A stretch of 23,593 bases of DNA from Sulfuricaulis sp049587675 (GTDB lineage Bacteria; Pseudomonadota; Gammaproteobacteria; Acidiferrobacterales; Sulfurifustaceae), in NCBI RefSeq assembly GCF_049587675.1, contig NZ_JBAVEJ010000039.1:1-23593 (forward strand), given 5' to 3'. Numbering within the stretch: position 1 is the first letter of the stretch; each line of letters begins with the position of its first letter. The notes beneath the pieces were generated by a model. It saw only the letters and a program-made list of their open reading frames with translations. It had not been told where the DNA came from and made no database searches. Positions 7,385 through 15,091 of the stretch are shown piece after piece. Position numbers and translations under genes: made by a program.

Positions 7385-8602
7385 CTAGCCATGCAGTGCT
7401 GGCATTTGTGCCCCATAACGCCGGTACATCCATTTCATCACGAACGGCGGGAGCAGAGTTGTCAGAGCGATCACTATTACCATGGCGGCGTAGACTTCGT
7501 TATTGAAAATGCCGGATGATCTTCCGAGTTCGGCGAAGATCAGGCCGACCTCGCCACGGGGTATCATGGCCAGACCAATCGCAAACCGCGTGGGCATATT
7601 CTCCCGGATCAGGAAGGCGCCCAGCAGTTTTCCGAGCACCGCCAGCACAAACAGCGTCAGCGAGAATTCCCAGATAAAGCTGGAGGACCAGTCGATGACG
7701 CGGAAGTTGAGCGACAGTCCTACCATCACGAAGAAGATCGGCGTGAACAGGTGAATGATCGGGTGCATCTGGGTTTCCATGCGATGCGCGAACTCGGGAT
7801 CGGTGCGGATGGCCATGCCCATGGGAAAGAAAAACCGCCGCGACAGCGCCAGTCCCGCGGCGAACCCGCCGAGCAGTTCCGGCGCGCCCACGGCGTGCGC
7901 CAGCCACGCGAAGAACAACACCAGCGACACCACCGTGGTGGGAATCAGGCCGGGAATCCGGCTGGCTTTTTCAAACCGCTTGATGATCTCCGCCATGCCT
8001 TTGGCGGCGAGCGGCGCGAGGAACATGAAAAACCCGATGAACAGCAGTACCTTGCCGGTGTTGGTGAAGCTGATGCCGCCGCCGGTGGAAAATTCATATA
8101 GAAACGCGAGCAACACCACGCCGATGACGTCATCCAGCACCGCCGCGCCGAGTACGATGTTGGATTCATGGCTCTGTCCGCGCCCGAGGTCAGTCAGCAC
8201 CCGCACCGTGATGCCGATGCTGGTCGCGGTCAGCGTGCCGCCGATGAAAAGCGAGGTGAGCAGATTTTGGTGGAACAGGAACGAAGCGGCGGTGAAACCC
8301 AGCGTGAACGGCAGGACCACTCCGGCCGCGGCGATCACCAGGGGTTTGGTGCCGGTGCGTATCAGCCGTAGTATGTCGGTTTCCAGGCCGACCTCGAATA
8401 ACAACAGGATGATGCCGATTTCCGCCAGTAACCTGATCACGGCGCTCGGTTCGACCCAGCCGAGCAGGCTGGGTCCGAGCAGCACCCCGGCGGCCAGTTC
8501 GCCGATGACGGAAGGCGCGCCAAACCGCGCCGCGAGTTCGCCCAGAATGCGCGCTGCCAGCAAAATAGTCAGCAGAATCAGGAAAAAAGTATGAACTTCC
8601 AT
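7385..8602 (-). CDS. CPA2-type cation:proton antiporter (Kef/GerN-like membrane domain)
   Basis: The 405-residue protein has about twelve hydrophobic helices and matches the Na+/H+-exchanger membrane domain of the CPA2 family. Landmarks are GAPSVIGELAAGVLLGP (28-44), LLLFEVGLETD (66-76), TATSIGITVRVL (125-136), the paired acids Asp157-Asp158 in VLDDVIG, TPIFFVMVGLSLN (287-299) and PRGEVGLIFAELGR (348-361). The aspartate pair is the expected ion/proton site. The protein ends right after the membrane domain, without the RCK/TrkA-N regulatory domain of KefB/KefC, so it resembles the shorter GerN/NapA-like exchangers. It would exchange K+ or Na+ for protons across the inner membrane. It diverges from the arsR-type gene; its own promoter is not clear in the 173-base gap. 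Confidence 0.9.
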   Translation of the reverse strand: MEVHTFFLILLTILLAARILGELAARFGAPSVIGELAAGVLLGPSLLGWVEPSAVIRLLAEIGIILLLFEVGLETDILRLIRTGTKPLVIAAAGVVLPFTLGFTAASFLFHQNLLTSLFIGGTLTATSIGITVRVLTDLGRGQSHESNIVLGAAVLDDVIGVVLLAFLYEFSTGGGISFTNTGKVLLFIGFFMFLAPLAAKGMAEIIKRFEKASRIPGLIPTTVVSLVLFFAWLAHAVGAPELLGGFAAGLALSRRFFFPMGMAIRTDPEFAHRMETQMHPIIHLFTPIFFVMVGLSLNFRVIDWSSSFIWEFSLTLFVLAVLGKLLGAFLIRENMPTRFAIGLAMIPRGEVGLIFAELGRSSGIFNNEVYAAMVIVIALTTLLPPFVMKWMYRRYGAQMPALHG

Positions 8603-8695
8603 GCCTGGGCGTGGTTTGTTGGCAGAGCGGTGAGTCTAACCAAGAGCACCGGGGCGAGACAGGGTAATATCAGTAATTCATCGTGTTTGAATATA

Positions 8696-8723
8696 TTGAC
8701 ATGTTTTCCGGTTGCGCTATGCT
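8696..8723 (+). promoter_or_regulatory. Sigma-70 promoter of the ArsR-type regulator
   Basis: A consensus TTGACA (8696-8701) is followed after 16 bases by TATGCT (8718-8723). Transcription would begin near 8730, leaving a 45-base leader that includes a palindrome at 8753-8768. Confidence 0.6.
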
Positions 8724-8752
8724 AAAAGTGGTTTGATATCCAATCGGTTTCC

Positions 8753-8768
8753 GAAATGACGTCGTTTC
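8753..8768. promoter_or_regulatory. Palindrome before the ArsR-type gene (candidate autoregulatory site)
   Basis: GAAATGACGTCGTTTC is a 16-base palindrome around the centre GACGTC with a single mismatched pair. It lies between the promoter and the start codon, where ArsR-family dimers commonly bind to shut off their own gene. Binding is inferred, not shown. Confidence 0.35.
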
Positions 8769-8775
8769 ACATTGC

Positions 8776-9120
8776 ATGAACCCCGAGTTTGCCGATCGCC
8801 TGCCCGAGAGCTGGGAACGATTCTCCCGCTTCTTTTCCGCGCTTGGTGACACTACCCGCCAGCAGATCCTGTTGGTGTTCGAGCCCGGTGAGGAAATCTG
8901 CGTCAACCACATCGCGCGCTTGTTCAAAATCAGTCGCCCGGCTATATCGCATCACCTTAAAGTCCTGCGCAATGCGGAATTGCTGGTATGCGAGAAGCGC
9001 GGCAAGGAAGTTTACTACCGCATCAATCAGGCCTACTGCGTTGAAGTGATGCGCACGGTGCACGAATTCATCTCTGCCTGCAAACAGTCCGCAACCTTAC
9101 CGGCGGCTGACAGCCGCTAA
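8776..9120 (+). CDS. ArsR/SmtB-family winged-helix transcription regulator
   Basis: This 114-residue protein shows the ArsR layout: FSALGDTTRQQIL (20-32), the recognition region HIARLFKISRPAISHHLKVL (45-64), and the wing EKRGKEVYYRIN (73-84). In arsenic-sensing ArsR a CVC motif lies at the start of the alpha-3 helix. Here the matching position reads EICVNHI, keeping one cysteine (Cys42) but replacing the second by Asn44, followed by His45. Other cysteines are Cys72, Cys88 and Cys102. The inducer is therefore unclear: a metal, a thiol/sulfide signal, or none. The ATG at 8776 has no good ribosome site, but an earlier ATG (8756) is out of frame. It probably regulates itself and perhaps the divergent antiporter. 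Confidence 0.88.
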   Translation: MNPEFADRLPESWERFSRFFSALGDTTRQQILLVFEPGEEICVNHIARLFKISRPAISHHLKVLRNAELLVCEKRGKEVYYRINQAYCVEVMRTVHEFISACKQSATLPAADSR

Positions 9121-9141
9121 TACCGCCCAATCGCTGTTATT

Positions 9142-9648
9142 TCATTGCCGTGCCGCATGCGAAGGCGGCTGCGGGCGACGCGCCTGGTTCAAAGGATATC
9201 GGCCCAGCGCGGAGAAGGCGGCGTGGCGAATGTGATTCGATCCCGGCAGGCCCAGTGGCGCGGCTTTCGACCAGCCCAGGCGCGGTTCGCAAAGCACGCG
9301 CACTTGCGGCGTGCCTTCGATCGGTTCGACGATGCGGTACAGTTGCGTGGGACACGTGATGCGTTCGTACTGAACCAGCCGCGGCGCGAAATCGATTACA
9401 CGAAACGAGCCGCTCGGAGTGCGGAACGTTGTTTCGAGCACGTTGGTGTTGTCGAGGTAACGTTGCGTGCCTTCGGCGCCATCGGGCGCGCCGACCGTGA
9501 ATCGCCCGCCATTCTGTTCATCCAGCAACGTCGAGAATACCGGTTCGGAATCGAAACGCGGCAGGCAGCACCACACCACTTCAACCGTGCGCGAGACGAG
9601 TGCCGAAAACTGGCAGTTCCCGATCAGGCCTAGATTTTCCAGCCGCAT
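9142..9648 (-). pseudogene. Truncated GH15 (glucoamylase/trehalase-like) gene, N-terminal fragment
   Basis: From the ATG at 9648 the frame encodes 168 residues. The first ~140 look like the N-terminal domain of GH15 proteins: MRLENLGLIGNCQFSALV, VVWCCLPRFDSEPVF (24-38), YLDNTNVLETTFRTPSG (64-80), FRVIDFAPR (82-90), YRIVEPIEGTP (104-114) and CEPRLGWSKA (120-129). Family members are about 600 residues, and the whole catalytic domain is missing. Resemblance fades near residue 141 (about 9226), and the last ~27 residues look like unrelated sequence reading to a chance stop. No ribosome site is seen. The remainder cannot be further along because the arsR-type gene follows immediately. GH15 genes often neighbour otsA/otsB, so this is most simply the remnant of a lost trehalose- or glucan-cleaving partner. 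Confidence 0.72.
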
Positions 9649-9711
9649 GGCACAAAGAGTAGCAAATCGAAGCTTGCGATTGAAATGTGACGCGCATACC
9701 CTAGGGACGCC

Positions 9712-11961
9712 ATGAAAATAAAGCGGAGTATTCGTTTCGCGCTTGCCCTGGTGGCGGGACTCGCGCTTCTGACGTGGATCGCCTCGGGGATAGTTCAGCG
9801 AACGACCCGTGACTGGTTCGAGCGGGACGTGCGCCTGCGGGCCGAAGCCGTCGTCAATGGCGCCCGGCAGGCGCTGCTTTCTCATTGGAGCAAGGCCGAG
9901 AGCCAGGACCTGCGGAAACTGCTGGTCGAGCTCACCCGCGACGAACGCATCATGGCCGCCGCGGCTTGCGGCGCGGATCTCTACGCGCTTGCATCCACCC
10001 CCAATTTCCCGCGTGAATTCTCGTGCCGGATGATCGCGGACCATGTGCGCGCCGCACCGGATTCTCCGGGATCGGCATGGTCCGCGTGGCACAGCATTTC
10101 ATCCCCGCCCGGCGGCGGCATTTACGTGAGCGCCATTCCATTATTGGAGAACGAACGCGCGCTCGGTTTTGTAGTGCTCGTGCACGATCTCAGTTTCATG
10201 GAACGGCGCGAGACAGAAACCCGCTATTTTCTGCTGCTCGTGTTCGGTGTTCTCGCCCTGATCGCTGCGGCGATCACGCTAATTGCCGCGCGCCTGTCTT
10301 GGCGCGGCTGGAGCAGTGAGCTTCGGCGTATGTTGCGGGGGGAGGTCAATGAGCGGCCCGAGTTCAATCCGATTTTGCGCGATGTCCGCGAACTCTATGA
10401 CCGCATTCTGGAACATGAAGGCGGCTCTTGGACGCCCGAGCGGTTGCGGCACACGCTCAAGCGCTATCTTCAGGGCGAGCGCATCGTCATCGTCGCCAAC
10501 CGCGAGCCATATATCCATGCGTATGGCACCGACGGCGCCATCGTGGTGCAGCATCCGGCCAGCGGTCTGGTGACGGCGCTCGAGCCGGTCATGCGGGCGT
10601 GTTCGGGCGTGTGGATCGCGCACGGCAACGGCCCGGCCGACCGGGAAACCGTTGACAAGCACGGCCATATTCGCGTGCCGCCCGGCGACGAGTCCTATGT
10701 CTTGCGCCGAATCTGGCTCACAAAAGAGGAAGAGCGCGGGTACTATTACGGATTCTCGAACGAAGGATTGTGGCCGCTTTGCCACCTTGCGCACGCCCGC
10801 CCGATTTTCCGCAGCGAGGACTGGGAGTACTATCAGAAGGTCAACCAACGGTTTGCCGATGCCGTCTGCGAAGAGGTGGACTCGGACGATCCGATCATAC
10901 TCGTCCAGGACTACCACTTCGCGCTCGTGCCAAGACTCATTCGCGAGAGGATGCCGCGCGCTACGGTCATCACTTTCTGGCACATTCCGTGGCCGAATTC
11001 GGAGCACTTCGGCATCTGTCCCTGGCGCAATGAAATACTGGAAGGCATGCTCGGCAGCAGCATCATCGGCTTTCATACGCAGGTCCATTGCAACAATTTC
11101 ATCGGCTCGGTGGACCGTTACCTCGAATCGCGGATCGATCGCGAGCACAACGCCATCGTCCAGCAGGGTCGCCGCACGCTGGTGCGGCCTTATCCAATTT
11201 CGCTCGAATGGCCGGTACACTGGTTGAAAGACCTTCCCTCGGCGGCCTACTGCCGCGCCGGCGTGCGCGCCGAGCTCGGTCTTGCGCCGGATGCGCTGCT
11301 TGGCGTCGGCGTGGATCGTCTCGACTACACCAAGGGGATCGAGGAGCGTTTCCTCGCGGTCGAGCGGCTGCTCGACCGGCATCCGGAATACCGCGGGCGC
11401 TTTACTTTCGTGCAACTGGCGGCGCCGAGCCGCGTCGAAATCGATCGCTATCGCGACCTCAATAAAAACCTGGTGAAGATGGCTGACCGCATCAACGACA
11501 AATTCCGGAAGGACGGGTATCGCCCGATCATTCTGCACCGCGCCCATCACGAACCACCGACCGTTTTCCGTTACTACCGCGCGGCGGATGTCTGCTACGT
11601 CAGCAGCCTGCACGACGGGATGAACCTGGTCGCCAAGGAATTTGTCGCGGCCAGGGACGACGAACGCGGCGTGCTGGTTCTGAGCCAGTTTACCGGCGCG
11701 GCGCGCGAGCTGACCGAGGCGCTGATCGTGAACCCTTACGACTTCGACCAGGCCAGCGCGGCGCTGGCTACGGCGCTGACGATGCCTTTGCCTGAGCAGC
11801 ACGAGCGCATGCGCGCCATGCGCAGATTCATTGCGGAGTTCAATGTCTACCGGTGGGCCGGTCGGATGCTTGCCGATGCCACGCGGATACGCGAACAAGA
11901 GCGGCTGACGGGACGCCTGGAAGGCGAACACGCAGCCGATCGCGCACGTGTGACGCGATGA
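9712..11961 (+). CDS. otsA: Membrane-bound sensor-like module fused to trehalose-6-phosphate synthase (GT20)
   Basis: The 749-residue protein has two parts. Residues 1-195 have a receptor layout: membrane helix (about 8-28), a ~140-residue loop probably in the periplasm with two cysteines (Cys86, Cys105), and a second helix (about 172-193). A charged helical linker leads at ~256 into a complete GT20 synthase that joins UDP-glucose (or another NDP-glucose) and glucose-6-phosphate. Motifs: VANREPY (261-267), VQDYHFALVP (398-407), FWHIPWPNSEHFG (422-434), DRLDYTKGIEERF (535-547; Arg536 and Lys541 match the donor-binding Arg/Lys of E. coli OtsA), HDGMNLVAKEFVAAR (634-648) and VLVLSQFTGAARELT (654-668). 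Classical OtsA is ~475 residues and soluble, so the first 255 residues are extra. AGGGA lies five bases before the ATG. otsB follows after 23 bases, so an otsAB operon is clear. Confidence 0.92.
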   Translation: MKIKRSIRFALALVAGLALLTWIASGIVQRTTRDWFERDVRLRAEAVVNGARQALLSHWSKAESQDLRKLLVELTRDERIMAAAACGADLYALASTPNFPREFSCRMIADHVRAAPDSPGSAWSAWHSISSPPGGGIYVSAIPLLENERALGFVVLVHDLSFMERRETETRYFLLLVFGVLALIAAAITLIAARLSWRGWSSELRRMLRGEVNERPEFNPILRDVRELYDRILEHEGGSWTPERLRHTLKRYLQGERIVIVANREPYIHAYGTDGAIVVQHPASGLVTALEPVMRACSGVWIAHGNGPADRETVDKHGHIRVPPGDESYVLRRIWLTKEEERGYYYGFSNEGLWPLCHLAHARPIFRSEDWEYYQKVNQRFADAVCEEVDSDDPIILVQDYHFALVPRLIRERMPRATVITFWHIPWPNSEHFGICPWRNEILEGMLGSSIIGFHTQVHCNNFIGSVDRYLESRIDREHNAIVQQGRRTLVRPYPISLEWPVHWLKDLPSAAYCRAGVRAELGLAPDALLGVGVDRLDYTKGIEERFLAVERLLDRHPEYRGRFTFVQLAAPSRVEIDRYRDLNKNLVKMADRINDKFRKDGYRPIILHRAHHEPPTVFRYYRAADVCYVSSLHDGMNLVAKEFVAARDDERGVLVLSQFTGAARELTEALIVNPYDFDQASAALATALTMPLPEQHERMRAMRRFIAEFNVYRWAGRMLADATRIREQERLTGRLEGEHAADRARVTR

Positions 11962-11984
11962 GAAACCGGTCCGCGTGAAATGGC

Positions 11985-12797
11985 ATGACGACAATACCGA
12001 TGCAGACGCTGGACCAAAAGTTTAATCTTGAGACTTTTTTCGGGCGCGTGCGTTCGGCCGCCGCGCGTGTGCTGATGCTCGATTATGACGGCACGCTCGC
12101 TCCGTTCCGCATCAACCCGGCCGAGGCCGCGCCTTACCTCGGTGTGATGCCGCTGCTTGACGAAATCCAGCAGGCCGGGCACACGCGCGTGGTGATCGTG
12201 AGCGGCCGCTGGACCAAGGACCTGGTTCCGATGCTGGGCTTGAAGCACACCCCGGAAATCTGGGGTTCGCACGGCTGGGAGCGATTGCAGCCGCATGGCG
12301 GTTACGATGTCTCGCGCATCAGCCCGTCGGCGCTCGAGGTGCTGGTAACGGCGGACGAGTGGATCGAGGAGATCGAGGCGCTGGGCGGACGCTGTGAACG
12401 CAAGCCCGCCGCTCTCGCGTTTCATTGGCGCGGTTTGGAAAATATCCGCGTTGCCGGTATCCGTGACAAAGTCTTCGAGAAATGGAAAGAGCTTGGCTAC
12501 GTTAACGGCCTTGCCTGGCACGACTTTGATGGCGGCATCGAGTTGCGCGCCGCCGGCCGCGACAAGGGTGACGTGGTCAGGACCCTCGTCGCGGAAACTG
12601 GCCCCGGAGCGGTTTTTGCTTATCTTGGGGACGACCTCACGGACGAGCCGGCCTTCAAGGCGCTGCCGGAGGCGGGCGCGGCGATACTGGTGCGGCCGCA
12701 ATTCCAGCCGACCGCCGCCTCGTTCTGGATACGGCCGCCGGAGGAACTGCTCGAGTTCCTCACGCGCTGGCACATGGACGCGGGAAAAAGCCTGTGA
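11985..12797 (+). CDS. otsB: Trehalose-6-phosphate phosphatase (HAD superfamily)
   Basis: The 270-residue protein dephosphorylates trehalose-6-phosphate to trehalose in the cytoplasm, completing the pathway begun by the preceding gene. HAD motifs are intact: LDYDGTLAPF with the nucleophile Asp33 and Asp35, VIVSGR (70-75), the motif-III region with Lys140 and GRDKGDVV (191-198), and YLGDDLTDE (213-221) for Mg2+ binding. The cap domain between them is normal. Start choice is between the ATG at 11985 and one five codons later (12000); neither has a strong ribosome site, and an in-frame stop at 11976 excludes anything earlier. Spacing of 23 bases suggests a shared transcript with otsA. Confidence 0.94.
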   Translation: MTTIPMQTLDQKFNLETFFGRVRSAAARVLMLDYDGTLAPFRINPAEAAPYLGVMPLLDEIQQAGHTRVVIVSGRWTKDLVPMLGLKHTPEIWGSHGWERLQPHGGYDVSRISPSALEVLVTADEWIEEIEALGGRCERKPAALAFHWRGLENIRVAGIRDKVFEKWKELGYVNGLAWHDFDGGIELRAAGRDKGDVVRTLVAETGPGAVFAYLGDDLTDEPAFKALPEAGAAILVRPQFQPTAASFWIRPPEELLEFLTRWHMDAGKSL

Positions 12798-12836
12798 GCT
12801 GGCTCGTCAGGCAGTGCACTTAAATCCGATCCGGCG

Positions 12837-12865
12837 TTGATACATTCAGCCTGGAAGACAATACT
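12837..12865 (+). promoter_or_regulatory. Probable sigma-70 promoter of the MFS gene
   Basis: TTGATA (12837-12842) and AATACT (12860-12865) are 17 bases apart, matching the consensus at 5/6 and 4/6. A second -10-like TATAGT lies at 12885-12890 but has no matching -35 and would leave almost no leader. Confidence 0.45.
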
Positions 12866-12893
12866 GGTTGTTGAGGTTTCCGGTTATAGTTAG

Positions 12894-14225
12894 GTGCCGG
12901 TGACTAAACCTCAATCCGAAACGTCGTTTTCCTCCGCTGTTCCTCTCGCGCCCCGGCGCGAAATATTCGCCTGGGCCATGTACGATTTCGCCAACTCCGG
13001 TTACACCACGGTGGTGCTCACTGCGGTATTCAACGCCTATTTCGTCGGCGTCGTCGCGGGTGACGGCGTGGACAAGAGCGGTGCAGCGACGCTGCTCTGG
13101 ACCGTAGCCATGGCGATCACGAATCTGCTCGTACTAGCAAGCGCGCCGGTGCTGGGTGCTATTGCCGATCACGGCGCGCACAAAAAGCGCTTCCTCGCGT
13201 TGACCACCGTCGGTTGCGTGGTGTTCACCGCGGCTCTTAGCTTTGTCAGCCGTGGCGACGTGGCGCTGGGCATGACGCTGGTGATTCTTTCGAGCCTGAT
13301 GTTCGCCAGCGGCGAGAATTTCATCGCCGCGTTTCTTCCCGAGATCGCCGACCAGAAGGACATGGGGCGCATCTCGGGCTATGGCTGGTCGCTCGGTTAT
13401 CTCGGCGGTTTGCTCGTGCTGGGCCTGTGTCTGGCGTACATTCAGTGGGCGCAGTCGCGCGGAGAAACCGCGGTGCAGTACGTACCGGTAACCATGTGGA
13501 TCACCGCGGTCATGTTTGCCTTGGCGGCGCTCCCGACTTTTATCTGGTTGCGCGAGCGCGCCGTACCGCAAGCCCTGGCGCCGGGCGAGAATTACATCCG
13601 TATCGGTTTCGCGCGAGTGTGGCATACGCTTTCACACACGCGCCACTACCGCGACCTGTTCCGCTTTCTCATCACGCTTTCGGTGTACTACTGCGGCATC
13701 AATACCGTGGTCGTGCTCGCCGCGATTTACGCGCAGGAGGTCATGGGTTTCAGCATGCAGGAAAACATCATGCTGATCCTGGTGGTCAACGTGACTGCCG
13801 CGATCGGTGCGCTCGGTTTTGGTCTGGTGCAGGACCGGCTGGGTTCCGTGCGCACGCTGGCGATTACGTTGCTGGTGTGGATTGCAGCGTTGGTGGTCGC
13901 CTATTTTACCGACACCCGTGCCGCCTTCTGGATAGTGGCCAATCTCGTCGGTATTTCGCTCGGTTCGAGTCAGTCGGCCGGACGTGCCCTGGTGGGGCAA
14001 TTCTCGCCGCCCGAACGCGCGGCCGAATTCTTCGGCCTGTGGGGGCTGGCCGGAAAGCTCGCGGCCGTGATCGGACCACTGGTCTATGGTCTGGTCACTT
14101 TTCTCTCGCACGGCAATCATCGTCTGGCGTTGTTGTCCACCTGCGTCTTTTTTATCGCCGGACTGCTGATGCTGTTGACGGTCAATGAACGCCGTGGACG
14201 TGCTGCAGCGGTCAACCCGGATTGA
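12894..14225 (+). CDS. MFS transporter, UMF1 (Atg22-like) family
   Basis: The 443-residue protein has about twelve membrane helices. Its N-terminus reads REIFAWAMYDFANSGYTTVV (22-41), the hallmark of the UMF1 branch of the major facilitator superfamily. A loop SSLMFASGENFIAAFLPEIAD includes the typical second-helix-pair region. A later segment, GSSQSAGRALVGQFSPPERAAEFFG, also fits UMF1 proteins. Substrate is unknown; relatives include the yeast vacuolar amino-acid effluxer Atg22, but bacterial members are mostly uncharacterised. The start is a GTG at 12894, or the GTG two codons later (12900); a start further in would cut the conserved YDFANS region. A promoter precedes it and the acyltransferase gene follows after 25 bases. 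Confidence 0.88.
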   Translation: MPVTKPQSETSFSSAVPLAPRREIFAWAMYDFANSGYTTVVLTAVFNAYFVGVVAGDGVDKSGAATLLWTVAMAITNLLVLASAPVLGAIADHGAHKKRFLALTTVGCVVFTAALSFVSRGDVALGMTLVILSSLMFASGENFIAAFLPEIADQKDMGRISGYGWSLGYLGGLLVLGLCLAYIQWAQSRGETAVQYVPVTMWITAVMFALAALPTFIWLRERAVPQALAPGENYIRIGFARVWHTLSHTRHYRDLFRFLITLSVYYCGINTVVVLAAIYAQEVMGFSMQENIMLILVVNVTAAIGALGFGLVQDRLGSVRTLAITLLVWIAALVVAYFTDTRAAFWIVANLVGISLGSSQSAGRALVGQFSPPERAAEFFGLWGLAGKLAAVIGPLVYGLVTFLSHGNHRLALLSTCVFFIAGLLMLLTVNERRGRAAAVNPD

Positions 14226-14250
14226 ATATTACGCAACGTCGCGTCCGTCC

Positions 14251-15003
14251 ATGTCCACGCTCACCATCACACTACTGATCATCGGTTTTATCCTGTTCGT
14301 TTTATTGGGGCACAAATTGTTGCACGCCTGCGAGGCTGCGAACGGCGCCGACTGGGGCCGTCGCTGGCTTAATCGTCTGGACGGACTCAACCGGATTCTC
14401 TGTCGCCGGTTTCACCGGCTCAACCACGACGCACTGAACCTTCCCGCCAGCGGCGGGGCGCTGGTGGCCAGCAACCACGTCTCCGGGCTCGACCCGCTGT
14501 TGCTCCTCGCGGCCAGTCCGCGGCCATTGCGTTTTCTCATTGCGCGTGAGCAATATGATCGCTGGTGGCTCAGGTGGCTGTTGCGTGCGGTCGGCTGTAT
14601 CCCGGTGGAACGCACGCGCAATCCACGCGCCGCGCTGTATGCCGCGCGCGAGGCGCTGGAGCGGGGCGAAGTGGTGGCATTGTTTCCGCACGGACGCATT
14701 CATCTCGACCATCACCCGCCGACGCCGCTCAAGCGCGGCATCGTGTTGCTGGCGCGCATGACCGGCGCGCCGATTCTGCCGGTGCGCGTGGAGGGTGTCC
14801 GCGCGCAGGGCATGACCGTCGCGGCGGTATTCATCCCGAGCCGTGCGCGCATCCAGGGATTTGCGCCGCTGCGGTGCGAAGGCCAGTCAGTGGAAGATTG
14901 CCTCGAGAAGCTATGGGATATCCTCGCGGCGCCGCAGGCTCGCGCCGGCCACGAAAATCCGCACCGAACGCGCCGTTCACACCACCGGCAGGAGCCGGAT
15001 TGA
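14251..15003 (+). CDS. PlsC-type lysophospholipid acyltransferase with altered motif III
   Basis: From the ATG at 14251 the protein has 250 residues, with one N-terminal hydrophobic helix (3-20). The frame is open back to 14185, inside the MFS gene, but that extension is polar and would precede the membrane helix. Glycerolipid acyltransferase motifs: NHVSGLDPL with the catalytic His76 and Asp81 (motif I), GCIPVER (115-121, motif II), FPHGRI (145-150, motif III) and APILPV (173-178, motif IV). Motif III usually reads FPEG, where the Glu helps bind the phosphate of the acceptor; here it is His147. The His-Asp pair is intact, so activity is likely, but the acceptor may not be an ordinary lysophosphatidate. 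The C-terminus is short, basic and probably disordered. Confidence 0.83.
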   Translation: MSTLTITLLIIGFILFVLLGHKLLHACEAANGADWGRRWLNRLDGLNRILCRRFHRLNHDALNLPASGGALVASNHVSGLDPLLLLAASPRPLRFLIAREQYDRWWLRWLLRAVGCIPVERTRNPRAALYAAREALERGEVVALFPHGRIHLDHHPPTPLKRGIVLLARMTGAPILPVRVEGVRAQGMTVAAVFIPSRARIQGFAPLRCEGQSVEDCLEKLWDILAAPQARAGHENPHRTRRSHHRQEPD

Positions 15004-15024
15004 TTGGAAATCGGCGCATTGACC

Positions 15025-15054
15025 CTTGAAAACAGGAGGCCATTCCCCCAGTTA
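15025..15054 (+). promoter_or_regulatory. Sigma-32 (heat-shock) promoter of clpB
   Basis: CTTGAAA (15025-15031) followed after 14 bases by CCCCAGTTA (15046-15054) closely matches the RpoH consensus CTTGAAA / CCCCATnT at the usual spacing. Transcription would begin near 15060, about 30 bases before the clpB start. This fits the known heat-shock control of clpB in gammaproteobacteria. Confidence 0.8.
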
Positions 15055-15091
15055 TCTAGCACGAATCTGAAGAATTGAGGACGATAGATCT

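Noticed and set aside
9649..10092. Upstream extension of the GH15 fragment's open frame on the minus strand
   Set aside because: It lies antisense to the otsA N-terminus and has no resemblance to GH15; the family N-terminus begins at the ATG at 9648.
10279..11994. Open frame of 571 codons on the minus strand across otsA
   Set aside because: It is antisense to a gene with complete GT20 motifs; long antisense frames are common in GC-rich codon-biased DNA, and the translated sequence shows no family motifs.
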